A stretch of 64,000 bases of DNA from Hymenobacter wooponensis (GTDB taxonomy: Bacteria > Bacteroidota > Bacteroidia > Cytophagales > Hymenobacteraceae), in NCBI RefSeq assembly GCF_004745865.1, contig NZ_SRKZ01000003.1:434001-498000 (forward strand). Reading direction: 5' to 3'. Shown here one piece after another: positions 26,941 through 35,702 of this stretch (position 1 is the first letter of the stretch; every line of letters starts with the position of its first letter). The notes below the pieces were generated by a model. The model did no database searches. It saw only the letters and a program-made list of their open reading frames with translations, and was not told the DNA's origin. The translations under genes and the position numbers were made by a program.

Positions 26941-27120
26941 AAAAGGGGATTTTTGAAAGGAAGGTGAATGGTACAGAAAACAAAATTGAGTGGCCTAGAA
27001 ACCACCATCATCCTGCCAAGGAAAGAAAGCTTACTCCTACTAGCGCCAGAAGTTGTCTGGGGCTTCAGTAGCAGCTACTTCTTCCTTCAGCAGGATGATG
27101 CGGAGTAGGCTAGGTAAACG

Positions 27121-28074
27121 TTAGCGGGCTGGCGCCCGGTACGACAGTAACCCTTGCTCGGGATTATAGTTGTTGCTGAGTTTCGGATACGTGCCAGTGC
27201 CGTCGTAAGGTCGCTTGTCGGGGTGCTCCTGGCAGGTAGTGGAGCAGGCCCCGTCCAACTGCTCAGCGCAAGCCTCGCACAAGGGTACGTGGGCGTTGCA
27301 GTGCGGGTTGGCGCAGTTCACCATGCGGTCGGAGGGCGTGTGGCAGTGGTGGCAGTTGCTGATGATGGTGGGGTTGACGCTGTTTACATCAACGGCCACG
27401 CGGCCATCAAACACATAGCATTTCCCTTCAAAGTCTTCGCCTCCAGCCTCTAGGCCATACTTAATAATACCACCGTGCAGCTGGTACACGTTCTCGAAGC
27501 CCTGCTCCAGCAGGAAGGCGCTGGCCTTCTCGCACTTGATGCCACCGGTGCAATACGTGAGGATCTTTTTGTCCTTGTACTGTTCCAGCTCCTCTACTTT
27601 TTCCGGAAACTCCCGGAAGTTCTCAATATCGAGCGTAACGGCGTTCTTGAAGCGGCCGAGCTGGTGCTCATAGTCAGACCGCACATCCAGCACTACTACA
27701 TCTTCCTGGTCTTTCAGGTCGCGGAACTCCTCAGGCGACAGATGGATACCAGTGCGCTCATACGGCTTGATGTGGGGCAGGCCTACGTGCACAATCTCTG
27801 GCTTCACGCGCACGTGTAGCTTCTGGAATGTATGAGCAGGAGCTTCCTCCACCTTGAACTCTAGCGCCGCAAAGCGTGGGTCGGCCTTTACCAGGCGCAT
27901 GTATTCCTCACAGTCGGCACGCCGGCCGGAGACGGTGCCATTCAGCCCTTCGGACGCCACAATGATGCGGCCCAGCAGGTTTAGACGCAGACACAACCGG
28001 TGGTGCTCCTCCCGAAATTGCTCGGGATTCTCGATGGGCGTGTAGCAATAGTACAGCAGAACGAGGTAGTCCAT
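27121..28074 (-). CDS. trhO: tRNA uridine(34) hydroxylase TrhO (rhodanese family)
   Basis: This 317-residue cytoplasmic protein is a YceA/TrhO homologue that makes 5-hydroxyuridine at tRNA position 34 using molecular oxygen. It has the N-terminal ferredoxin-like domain (IVASEGLNGTVSG), a central rhodanese domain (VLDVRSDYEHQLGRFKNA) with the active-site loop YCTGGIKCEKAS, and a C-terminal Cys-rich segment (CHHCH, CNAHVPLCEAC) that probably binds zinc. The ATG at 28074 begins MDYLVLLYYCYTPI, which matches the usual start; a further ATG at 28095 would add seven residues. Downstream of the acyltransferase gene with a hairpin-containing spacer. Confidence 0.92.
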   Translation of the reverse strand: MDYLVLLYYCYTPIENPEQFREEHHRLCLRLNLLGRIIVASEGLNGTVSGRRADCEEYMRLVKADPRFAALEFKVEEAPAHTFQKLHVRVKPEIVHVGLPHIKPYERTGIHLSPEEFRDLKDQEDVVVLDVRSDYEHQLGRFKNAVTLDIENFREFPEKVEELEQYKDKKILTYCTGGIKCEKASAFLLEQGFENVYQLHGGIIKYGLEAGGEDFEGKCYVFDGRVAVDVNSVNPTIISNCHHCHTPSDRMVNCANPHCNAHVPLCEACAEQLDGACSTTCQEHPDKRPYDGTGTYPKLSNNYNPEQGLLSYRAPAR

Positions 28075-28096
28075 ATGGTAATGAGCAAGTAGCAAT

Positions 28097-28143
28097 GAGC
28101 AGTGAACAAGCTCTGTCTGGCTGTAGCGCCATGTTCACTGCTC
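28097..28143. repeat. Spacer hairpin with GAGCAGTGAACA arms
   Basis: A perfect 12-bp inverted repeat (28097-28108 and 28132-28143) with a 23-nt loop fills most of the spacer between the acyltransferase and trhO genes. The GTTCACTG word recurs at 28146. No U tract follows, so it is not a standard terminator. Confidence 0.6.
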
Positions 28144-28158
28144 TTTGTTCACTGATAA

Positions 28159-28791
28159 TTAAACTTTTTGCGCAGGGTTACCGAAAACAGTTTGATTGGC
28201 GGGAACATTTGCTACTACTACTGAGCCAGCTCCAACGCGTGCTTTAGCCCCAATTTTCACGCCAGCTACCACCACGGCACCAGCCCCAATAAAGGCCAGC
28301 TCTCCTACCGTCACTTCGGCATTAAGGATTGCCCCGGCGCCAAGTTGGGCAAAATCACCAAGTTCGGCTTTCACATCTACTACAGCATTGGCGCCCACAA
28401 TGCACCCGTCGCCGAGCTTAGCCGTGCCGGCCACCACAGCGTTAGGACCAATGAGATTGCCATGGCCTAGCCAGGCGTGCGGCGACACGCTGGCCCGCTC
28501 ATGAATGGCATTGACGGGAGCCACTTCGTACTCCTCGCGCAGCATATTGGTGAGGCTACGGCGGCTAGCCGTGTCCTCGGTAGCTACAAATACTTCGCAT
28601 TTCTTGCCCAACAGTTTGAGCAGTTCTTTATCGTCGGTGTTGCCCATCACGGGCACATCATTCAGTTCAGTATTCTGCAGCTTGGCATCGTCATCAAGCA
28701 TACAGTAAATGACTACGTCGTTGCTCTGAAAGGCATCCAGTGCGGCCGTACCAACGGCTTGCGCACCCAGAATGATTACGGGGTTTTCCAT
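28159..28791 (-). CDS. NeuD/PglD-like acyltransferase (left-handed beta-helix)
   Basis: This 210-residue protein has an N-terminal Rossmann-like domain beginning ENPVIILGAQAVGTAALDAF and a C-terminal left-handed beta-helix of hexapeptide repeats from about residue 98 (IGPNAVV, IVGANAVV, GAGAILNAEV, IGAGAVVVAG, VGAGSVV). This is the NeuD/PglD sugar O- or N-acyltransferase layout using acetyl-CoA. It is not near a sialic-acid or pseudaminic-acid cluster here, so the acceptor is unknown. ATG at 28791 was chosen because the family starts right there; a -7 box lies 48 nt upstream. Confidence 0.85.
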   Translation of the reverse strand: MENPVIILGAQAVGTAALDAFQSNDVVIYCMLDDDAKLQNTELNDVPVMGNTDDKELLKLLGKKCEVFVATEDTASRRSLTNMLREEYEVAPVNAIHERASVSPHAWLGHGNLIGPNAVVAGTAKLGDGCIVGANAVVDVKAELGDFAQLGAGAILNAEVTVGELAFIGAGAVVVAGVKIGAKARVGAGSVVVANVPANQTVFGNPAQKV

Positions 28792-28838
28792 AGAATCGAA
28801 AAACGGCCCCAAGCAGGCCGGCAGTTTATTTCAAAAGG

Positions 28839-28846
28839 CAAAGATA
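28839..28846 (-). promoter_or_regulatory. -7 box of the acyltransferase gene (TATCTTTG)
   Basis: The plus strand reads CAAAGATA, i.e. TATCTTTG on the minus strand, matching TAnnTTTG 48 nt before the ATG at 28791. Confidence 0.55.
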
Positions 28847-28875
28847 CGGGTTGCCGGATGGTTGTACCCTATTGG

Positions 28876-30150
28876 TTATACATTGTCGGGCTCGAGGCGC
28901 CGCTGCAGGCGAGCTACGTAGCTGTTTTGCAAGACCACCAACAGCAGAAACGGCAAAAAAGATACCCGATAGCGGCTTAGGGTGCCAAGGTTAGGGGTGG
29001 TGAGGCCTAGCAGCGCTGCCAGCAGGAGGCAGTACACTAGCAAACACAGCACCACGGCAAAAGGCAGTAGTCCGCGCTGCCGTTCCGTCAGGCTGGCCAC
29101 CGCTACCAGCAACAGCCCTAGCAGCAGCACGTTTTCGAGACCTGCAATTACATAGAGAAAGCCACCCCCTTCCCACGGGCGCGGGTAAGTGAGCACGTTG
29201 GCAATTGCTCGAGGGGCATTCTGCAATACACTCTCCGTAGTGGGCGCAAGTGTAGGGTACTCTAGGTGGGGCCGGTTAAGGGAAGACTGAAGTAGCTCTG
29301 AGTAATTGCGCTGCAGCTGACTCGTGAATTTATTGAGCCGGAAAGCTGGGCTAATCTCACTTGCGGCCCACACTCCACCTGCCAACACTGCCAGCAGCAA
29401 CGCTACTTGCGTTATCCAGCGCTGGGCCCCGCCCAGCTTCTGCACCACCCTGATGAGGCCTAGGCCACTCATAACGCCTAGCAACGCGGCCGCTGAAAAG
29501 AAGCGCATTTTAAAGTGAAGCCCCGCCACTATTGCCAGCACCACAAGCAGCCGGCCAGTCTTGAACCTTTCACCGTAGCAAAGCTGCAGCACAATGGCTA
29601 CCACTAAGGCCCCACTACCCACCAGCAGACTCTCCTTGGTTAAGCCAGACGTCCAGTAGACGATAGTTGGCCACAATAGAAACCCACCAACTGCGCCCCG
29701 CGCCACAGTAGTAGACCAAATATGGCGCAACATGCGCACCAGTTCCCAACTCCCCCAAAAGCTGAATAATGACAGGTAACACGAGTTTAGCCACACATTT
29801 CCCATCGATGCCAAGTTCAGCATTGAAATCACCTTCATGAGGAAGAAGGTGTTGGAGAAGCCATGAAACACCAAGTGCCACCCACCAAAATGGAACTCAT
29901 CTTGGGTAAGCATATGGACCCACGCTACGGGCTGTTCCCATAGTTGAGCGGTCATGCGTTGCGCCCATAACATGAAGTAGCGTGAGTCACCGCTCAGTAA
30001 CACCACCGACAAACCAGTCGAGAATCCTTTCAGAAGGAACGTTGGCAGCACCCAGTCGCCCAGCTGCGGGATGCGGCGCAGACGTATCAGCCAGTACCTC
30101 ACCACCCACAGCAACGCAACATTCAGCACAATGGCCAACAAGATTTTCAA
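28876..30150 (-). CDS. Polytopic membrane protein of unknown function
   Basis: This 424-residue protein has roughly nine or ten hydrophobic segments spread over its length, starting MKILLAIVLNVALLWVVRYW, with a soluble loop at about residues 265-325 rich in polar residues (FTSQLQRNYSELLQSSLNRPH). The layout and the R/H-rich cytoplasmic loops resemble oligosaccharide-modifying or glycosyltransferase-C-like membrane proteins (EpsG or O-antigen polymerase style), but I see no decisive motif. Its start overlaps the stop of the DUF2851 gene by 4 nt (ATGA), so the two are translationally coupled. Membrane location is secure; function is not. Confidence 0.75.
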   Translation of the reverse strand: MKILLAIVLNVALLWVVRYWLIRLRRIPQLGDWVLPTFLLKGFSTGLSVVLLSGDSRYFMLWAQRMTAQLWEQPVAWVHMLTQDEFHFGGWHLVFHGFSNTFFLMKVISMLNLASMGNVWLNSCYLSLFSFWGSWELVRMLRHIWSTTVARGAVGGFLLWPTIVYWTSGLTKESLLVGSGALVVAIVLQLCYGERFKTGRLLVVLAIVAGLHFKMRFFSAAALLGVMSGLGLIRVVQKLGGAQRWITQVALLLAVLAGGVWAASEISPAFRLNKFTSQLQRNYSELLQSSLNRPHLEYPTLAPTTESVLQNAPRAIANVLTYPRPWEGGGFLYVIAGLENVLLLGLLLVAVASLTERQRGLLPFAVVLCLLVYCLLLAALLGLTTPNLGTLSRYRVSFLPFLLLVVLQNSYVARLQRRLEPDNV

Positions 30151-31448
30151 CGCGTTACTAGCTTAGGTTGAACAAGGCGGCTCCCGATACTGCAGTGCAG
30201 GCAGCGACGGGGCGTGCAGTAGCCACGGTGCAATGCCAGCAGCGCCTGAGAATCGGCGGCGGTACGGTGTCGGAAACCCAGCGCATCGTAGAGGTCCGTG
30301 ATATGGTTGTGCTCCGCGGGCAACTGTTCTAGCAAAGCTACGGAGGCTTCCACCAAATCGGCGCTGCCGATGTGGCGGGCGTAGGCCACCCGTAGCGGCA
30401 CCACCACATTGGTGATGAGCAGGTGCACACTACTCCGGCCTAATGCGGGCACCTTACCGGGCTTACCGGGCCGGTAGTGATTGAGCCAATACTCTGGCAC
30501 CGGAGTTGTGAAAAACTGCTCGAGCGCGGGCACGTCAACAGCCGTGAATAAGGCATCGAACAGCGTGGGGCGGGCATGAAGCAGGCCTACAAGCTGAGCG
30601 AGCCGCACCGTTGGGAAATTGGCAGGTCGCAGGCGCAGGAAGTTCCAGTCGTGAAGGGCTAGGCCAGTCCCGGCCAAGTTGTACTTGTGCCTGAGAAACG
30701 CAAACTCCTGCTGCAAGTCCCGGATATAAAGATCATGGCTGGTATTCTCCTGCTCAACGAGGAACCCAGCTTGGCCAAAGACTAGTGCAGCTAGCTGACG
30801 TACATCGTGACGGTGCCGGCGCAGAATACTTAAAGGCAATGCTTTGGCTAGCCGGCTCAGTGGTTCGCTGTTCTTCTGAAAGCCAAATGCCGCCGCCAGC
30901 GCATGCCACGTGGTGGCTTCCCAGTCCTGGCCTAGTGTTTCATATAAAGCGGTTATCAGGTCGGCTTTCTGCTCTACCCGTTCCAGTAGTACCCGGTCCA
31001 ACATCAAGGTGCGGGTAAGCTCTGACACCTGGCCTAGCAAGGCACCGCAGGGCAAGGCTGGCTCATTTTGCTGTTCCAGCAGACGCTTGTAAGCCAATAG
31101 CAAGCCGGCGGGCAACCGGGAGGTCAATTCTAGCACGGGCACCAAGCTACCATCGGTGCGGTACACGGGCTGGTCGGCGGTGTGTACCACGTGCAAAATT
31201 ACCTGGTCGTACTTGGGGTCTTGTTGGTGCTGGTGGCGGTACCAGTCAGAGGCCTTGAGATGAATTTCTACCGCGCCATTCCACTCTACCTCTCCCAGTT
31301 GCAGCCGCGCATTAGGGAAGTCAGGGCCAGCATCCGTGTGACGAAAGCCCGGACGCATAATAGTTAGTGACTGTCCGTCCTCAGTCACTAACTGAGTTTT
31401 ATCAAAATATTGATGCTGCCATACATAGTGTAAAAAGTCCTCTTTCAT
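30147..31448 (-). CDS. DUF2851 family protein
   Basis: This 433-residue cytoplasmic protein belongs to the Bacteroidota family DUF2851. It starts MKEDFLHYVWQHQYFDK, continues with a beta-rich region containing GPDFPNARLQL and EIHLKASDWYRHQHQ, a helical middle, and ends with a small Cys motif C-T-P-R-R-C-L-H-C that could bind a metal. The HxxxSDW plus D/E-x-H arrangement near the N terminus resembles nuclease-like metal sites, but this is speculation. ATG at 31448 was preferred to 31457 because the family normally starts at MKEDF. Function unknown. Confidence 0.85.
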   Translation of the reverse strand: MKEDFLHYVWQHQYFDKTQLVTEDGQSLTIMRPGFRHTDAGPDFPNARLQLGEVEWNGAVEIHLKASDWYRHQHQQDPKYDQVILHVVHTADQPVYRTDGSLVPVLELTSRLPAGLLLAYKRLLEQQNEPALPCGALLGQVSELTRTLMLDRVLLERVEQKADLITALYETLGQDWEATTWHALAAAFGFQKNSEPLSRLAKALPLSILRRHRHDVRQLAALVFGQAGFLVEQENTSHDLYIRDLQQEFAFLRHKYNLAGTGLALHDWNFLRLRPANFPTVRLAQLVGLLHARPTLFDALFTAVDVPALEQFFTTPVPEYWLNHYRPGKPGKVPALGRSSVHLLITNVVVPLRVAYARHIGSADLVEASVALLEQLPAEHNHITDLYDALGFRHRTAADSQALLALHRGYCTPRRCLHCSIGSRLVQPKLVTR

Positions 31449-31573
31449 ATCAATCAAGTAACAATAACAGCTTACCGACAGCTCGTCAGAGTAAATATAA
31501 TCCTAATTCTTATCCAAGGGCAAATTGCTAAGAACTTAACTACCTCTGTTTCACACAAAAGAACCTACAAACA

Positions 31574-31609
31574 AGCAGCCCGCCCCTGCTAGCGGCAGAG
31601 GCGGGCTGT
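31574..31609 (-). terminator. Probable terminator after lolA
   Basis: Arms AGCCCGCC and GGCGGGCT flank a 16-nt loop that itself can pair (CTGC/GCAG). It stands about 20 nt after the lolA stop on the minus strand. The trailing T run is weak. Confidence 0.55.
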
Positions 31610-31629
31610 TATATCTTGGCGAATGTGGC

Positions 31630-32274
31630 CTAGCGAAGGTCAATTACCTTAACGCCTTTGTACTTCGTCTTATCAAAGCTGAAGGTGGTAGCATCAACCG
31701 GCGGGTTAGGCTGAAACTTACTGATTCGATAGGTATAGCGGTTGCCGTTCTTCTTGAACATCTGCCAGCTTTTCACTGACTTGTCTGCTTTGCTAACCTT
31801 CAACCGCACTTTAAACACGGGGTTCGAACGGTCTTCCGGAGCCAGCTCAATTACATCAACTGCTTCACCACCATCTTTGGCTTCCTCCACATACGAGTAC
31901 TTGTACCCTTTCTTGTAGAGCGTATAGATCTGAGAAGGTGAAATCTCCTGATCTTCCGGGTCGTAATCTGAGATGTTTACCTCATTCTCAGCCTTCATGT
32001 ACGTCCACATGGTTTGGCCATTGTTAATTACTTCCTGGCCACTCATTTTCAGACGGAACTTCTGACCGCTCACGGTAATGTCGCCGCTCAGGTTTTCCTT
32101 CACCTTGGCTGCATCATTTTCCAACGTTTGGGTAAATGAGGCCTTGAAAGCCTTCATGGCCTGGTATTTCGCACTCATCTGGTCGAGGATCTTACCGGCT
32201 TTGGGGTCTTGTTGCGCCGAGGCAGCCGTCGAGACCGATACCGATAAGGCGAGCAGAGCGAGATATTTTTTCAT
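31630..32274 (-). CDS. lolA: LolA-like outer-membrane lipoprotein carrier
   Basis: This 214-residue protein has a signal peptide (1-20, MKKYLALLALSVSVSTAASA) and the LolA half-barrel: ILDQMSAKYQAMKAFKASFTQTL, GDITVSGQKFRLKMSGQEVINNG and TMWTYMKAENEV. LolA shuttles lipoproteins across the periplasm from LolCDE to the outer membrane. It is 105 nt downstream of ftsK on the same strand, a pairing I know from other Bacteroidota genomes. Its TAG stop lies within a GGCCTAG heptamer. No LolB is expected in this phylum. Confidence 0.9.
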   Translation of the reverse strand: MKKYLALLALSVSVSTAASAQQDPKAGKILDQMSAKYQAMKAFKASFTQTLENDAAKVKENLSGDITVSGQKFRLKMSGQEVINNGQTMWTYMKAENEVNISDYDPEDQEISPSQIYTLYKKGYKYSYVEEAKDGGEAVDVIELAPEDRSNPVFKVRLKVSKADKSVKSWQMFKKNGNRYTYRISKFQPNPPVDATTFSFDKTKYKGVKVIDLR

Positions 32275-32379
32275 TTCAAAAAGAGGTGTGTGAAGTAGTG
32301 CGCGTTAAGACGTACGTCGGGACGCAAAGTTTAAACAACTGAACCCCGAATAAAGTCTCACTTAGTGCAGTACTACGGG

Positions 32380-35300
32380 CTATTTTGGCAGAGTATTCAA
32401 CAACTGTTCCAAACTATATTCATCCGGAATTAAAACCTCCCGGGCTTTGCTACCTTCAAAAGGCCCTACAATACCGGCATGTTCTAGCTGGTCAATAAGG
32501 CGGCCGGCGCGGTTGTACCCCAGCTTCAGGCGGCGCTGCAGCAACGAGGTACTGCCTTGCTGGTGCGTAACGATAACCCGGGCGGCTTCCTCAAACATAG
32601 AGTCGCGCTGGGCAGGGTCCATGTCCTCCATGTCGCCGTTGCCGCTACCGCTTTCACCTACCACTTCAGGTAGGTGGTAAGCGTCGGGGTAGCCCTGCTG
32701 CTCGCCAATATAGTCACACAAGTGGTCAACTTCGGGCGTGTCGATAAAGGCGCACTGCACCCGAATCATGTCGGAGCCCTGCGAGATAAGCATGTCACCT
32801 TGGCCGACTAGCTGATCAGCCCCACCGGCATCAAGGATAGTCCGGGAGTCAATCTTCGATGTCACTTTAAAGGAAATCCGGCAGGGGAAGTTAGCCTTGA
32901 TGATACCAGTAATAACGTTTACTGAAGGGCGCTGGGTGGCCACAATCAGGTGAATACCAATAGCCCGGGCCAACTGGGCCAAACGGGCAATGGGTGTTTC
33001 TACCTCTTTGCCCGCCGTCATCATCAAGTCAGCCAACTCGTCAATCACCAGCACAATAAAGGGCATGTAGCGGTGGCCCTTTTTAGGGTTGAGACGACGC
33101 TCAATAAACTTCCGGTTATACTCCTTGAGGTTGCGGCAGCCGGCATCCTTGAGTAGGTCGTAGCGCCGGTCCATCTCCATACAGAGGGAGTTAAGCGTGT
33201 TAACTACCTTCTTGGTGTCGGTGATGATGGGCTCATCAGTATCGGGGAGTTTAGCCAGGAAGTGGCGCTCAATCTTGTTGAAAATGCTCAGTTCTACCTT
33301 CTTCGGATCGACCAGCACAAACTTCAGCTGCGAGGGGTGGCGCTTGTACAGGAGTGAGGCCAGAATCACATTCAGACCTACCGATTTACCCTGACCCGTA
33401 GCACCGGCCATTAGCAAGTGAGGCATTTTCGCCAGATCCACCACAAACACCTCATTGGTGATGGTGCGCCCAAAGGCAATGGGCAGATCCATTTCGCTGT
33501 TGATGAACTTCTCGGTGTTAAACACCGACCGAATGCTCACCATTTCCTTCTTGGCATTTGGTACTTCAATACCAATAGTGCCCTTACCTGGAATTGGCGC
33601 AATGATACGAATACCCAAGGCCGCGAGGCTCAGGGCAATGTCGTCCTCTAGGCTCTTGATCTTGGAAATACGCACCCCAGCATCAGGCACAATTTCATAC
33701 AGCGTCACGGTTGGGCCGATGGTGGCCTTGATGCTCGCAATGTTGATACCGTAGTGGCCTAGGGTTTCTACAATGCGGTCCTTGTTAGCCTCCAGTTCCT
33801 CCTTAGTTACCTGAGCTTTGGCTACACCGTAGTCGTTGAGCAGCTCCAAAGTAGGGTACTGGTAGCGTGGCAGGTCCAGGGTGGGGTCATAGTCGCCGGT
33901 GGGCATCACTTCGGCATCCTCTTCCTCCTCCGCAATAACGGCCATATCGGCACCCGCCGAGGGGTCTAGCTCATGTGAAGTAGCGTCCTCCACTTCAAAC
34001 GACAACCCGCTGCTTACCGATGAAACTGGTGCAACGGCCACGGGGATAACTGGGGCCGGCGCTGGTGCAGGCAATGGCGTGTTGTCATCAGCAAGGTCAG
34101 CCAACGACAGCGGCGTTGGAATGCTAGAGCTTACCGGAGCCACTGCGGGGGCTTCCGCTACCGGGGCCTCGAAGGAGAAGCTCGGGCCGGCCGCAACGGG
34201 CGCTGGCGTCACCGACGACGCTGCAACAGTACCGGCAGCAGCCGACGCAACCGTTAGGGGCATGGCGGCCGCGCCGGCGGCTAGGCCACCAGCTGCAACC
34301 GTAGCGGCTGCAGCAGCCGTGGGTGTTGCTACGCTAAAGGAAGGGCCCGATGGCACAACCGAGCCCGTGCGGACTGGCTCAGGCTGATACTCTTCCTCCT
34401 CGTCGTCTTCAGCAAAATCAACTGGAGCCGGTGCTGGCTGCGGCTGCGGAGCCGCCAGCGGACCAACTCTCTTGAGCGTAATCCCAAGAGAGTCATCTTC
34501 TTTCTCCTCTTCTGGCTCGCTGATGGGCGCATACGCCGCGCGGTTACCAGCGGGCTCAGGACGACCAAAGGGCGATGCATCTGCTGCGGTTTCTTCCTCA
34601 CTTTCCACTCCACTGCGGCGCAGATTGAGGTTAAGGCTAGTCACGTTGAAGAAGAATACCACGAAGGAAATCAGTGCAAAGGCCAGCAGCAGCACCGTGC
34701 CCCAACCAATAAGGTTGTTGAGCCACAGAGCAGTTTCATAGCCAATGCCCCCGCACAGAAAATCTAAGCGGTGCGCCAGCGTGGGGTCGGCATCGGGGGC
34801 CTGAATCGTCAGAACCACGTAGCCCAGCAGCACGCTCAGCCACAGCATCGTGAATAAGCACAGGCTCAGCACGTAACTGATGGATAGCCCCGCGCGGCGG
34901 AACACGATCTTATAGCCCAGGAAGAACACGATGGGCACTACTGCGAAGGCCGCCACCCCAAACCCTTTGTAAATCAGGGCTTGGGCAAAGACGGCGCCTA
35001 CCAGGCCTAACCAGTTGCCGGTTTCCTGGCCGGCCGCTTGCGCCGGAGTACTGCCCAAGGTTTCAACTACACTCTGATCAGCGTGCCCCGTGAAGAGAAA
35101 CGACAAGAAGGCAATGGTCAGGTAGATAGAAGAAAGCAGGAAGAAGAAGCCCAGAAACAGCTGGAAGCGCCGGTCGCGCAGAAAGCCAAACACGCCGCCC
35201 AACCGGATGGAGGGCAGCTTGATGGGCTGGCGCGGTGGTTTGGGCGCAGCCGTGCCTTTCGGCTCGTTGCGGCGGGTTTCGCGTATGGGTTCAGCGGCAG

Positions 35301-35403
35301 CCGGCCTCGACTGGTTACGCGGGGTACGCGGTTCAGTCGGTCGGGGCTCGTTGGCGCGGCTCGGGGCCGCGTTGGGTTGTTGCTTGTAGGTATTTTTAGC
35401 CAT
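32380..35403 (-). CDS. ftsK: DNA translocase FtsK/SpoIIIE
   Basis: This 1007-residue motor pumps chromosomal DNA at the division septum. It has a basic Pro/Arg-rich N terminus, four to five membrane helices (about residues 78-255), a long Ala/Pro/Glu-rich linker (about 270-510), and the RecA-like motor with Walker A GATGQGKS, Walker B VLVIDELADLMM, and ATQRPSVNVITG. The C-terminal gamma winged helix is present (LLQRRLKLGYNRAGRLIDQLE), which would read KOPS-like DNA polarity and activate XerD; a xerD-type gene lies just upstream. ATG at 35403 was chosen as it follows a -7 box by 18 nt; the frame extends to 35424 through that box. Confidence 0.97.
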   Translation of the reverse strand: MAKNTYKQQPNAAPSRANEPRPTEPRTPRNQSRPAAAEPIRETRRNEPKGTAAPKPPRQPIKLPSIRLGGVFGFLRDRRFQLFLGFFFLLSSIYLTIAFLSFLFTGHADQSVVETLGSTPAQAAGQETGNWLGLVGAVFAQALIYKGFGVAAFAVVPIVFFLGYKIVFRRAGLSISYVLSLCLFTMLWLSVLLGYVVLTIQAPDADPTLAHRLDFLCGGIGYETALWLNNLIGWGTVLLLAFALISFVVFFFNVTSLNLNLRRSGVESEEETAADASPFGRPEPAGNRAAYAPISEPEEEKEDDSLGITLKRVGPLAAPQPQPAPAPVDFAEDDEEEEYQPEPVRTGSVVPSGPSFSVATPTAAAAATVAAGGLAAGAAAMPLTVASAAAGTVAASSVTPAPVAAGPSFSFEAPVAEAPAVAPVSSSIPTPLSLADLADDNTPLPAPAPAPVIPVAVAPVSSVSSGLSFEVEDATSHELDPSAGADMAVIAEEEEDAEVMPTGDYDPTLDLPRYQYPTLELLNDYGVAKAQVTKEELEANKDRIVETLGHYGINIASIKATIGPTVTLYEIVPDAGVRISKIKSLEDDIALSLAALGIRIIAPIPGKGTIGIEVPNAKKEMVSIRSVFNTEKFINSEMDLPIAFGRTITNEVFVVDLAKMPHLLMAGATGQGKSVGLNVILASLLYKRHPSQLKFVLVDPKKVELSIFNKIERHFLAKLPDTDEPIITDTKKVVNTLNSLCMEMDRRYDLLKDAGCRNLKEYNRKFIERRLNPKKGHRYMPFIVLVIDELADLMMTAGKEVETPIARLAQLARAIGIHLIVATQRPSVNVITGIIKANFPCRISFKVTSKIDSRTILDAGGADQLVGQGDMLISQGSDMIRVQCAFIDTPEVDHLCDYIGEQQGYPDAYHLPEVVGESGSGNGDMEDMDPAQRDSMFEEAARVIVTHQQGSTSLLQRRLKLGYNRAGRLIDQLEHAGIVGPFEGSKAREVLIPDEYSLEQLLNTLPK

Positions 35404-35421
35404 TCTCACGCACCAAAGCAC

Positions 35422-35429
35422 CAAATCTA
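35422..35429 (-). promoter_or_regulatory. -7 box of ftsK (TAGATTTG)
   Basis: The plus strand reads CAAATCTA, giving TAGATTTG on the minus strand, 18 nt upstream of the ftsK ATG. It decides the start at 35403 rather than 35424. Confidence 0.65.
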
Positions 35430-35661
35430 GGCAATTGCATTGAGTTATGAGTATCCTAGACTCTGACTATCTGAGTTACTGTTGACTATAATAAGAATAT
35501 AATTCTGTCTATAAATTACGCAGTTGCCCTATGTCTCCGCTCCTCCCCTACTCCCGGTGTTTATGTAATGAGCATTCGCCAAACCAGCTAGGCCAGGGCC
35601 TTAACCGTTGCAGCTTACTGCCCTAGATCACACAGCGAGCCTAGCTTGGCAACACACCCCA

Positions 35662-35695
35662 GGAGTGGCCTAGCAACCCAATACTAGGCCACTCC
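35662..35695. terminator. Hairpin with GGAGTGGCCTAG arms after xerD
   Basis: A perfect 12-bp inverted repeat with a 10-nt loop stands 8 nt after the xerD stop. Each arm carries one GGCCTAG heptamer, so two heptamer copies in opposite orientation build the hairpin. No long U tract follows. Confidence 0.65.
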
Positions 35696-35702
35696 AGTAG
35701 CA

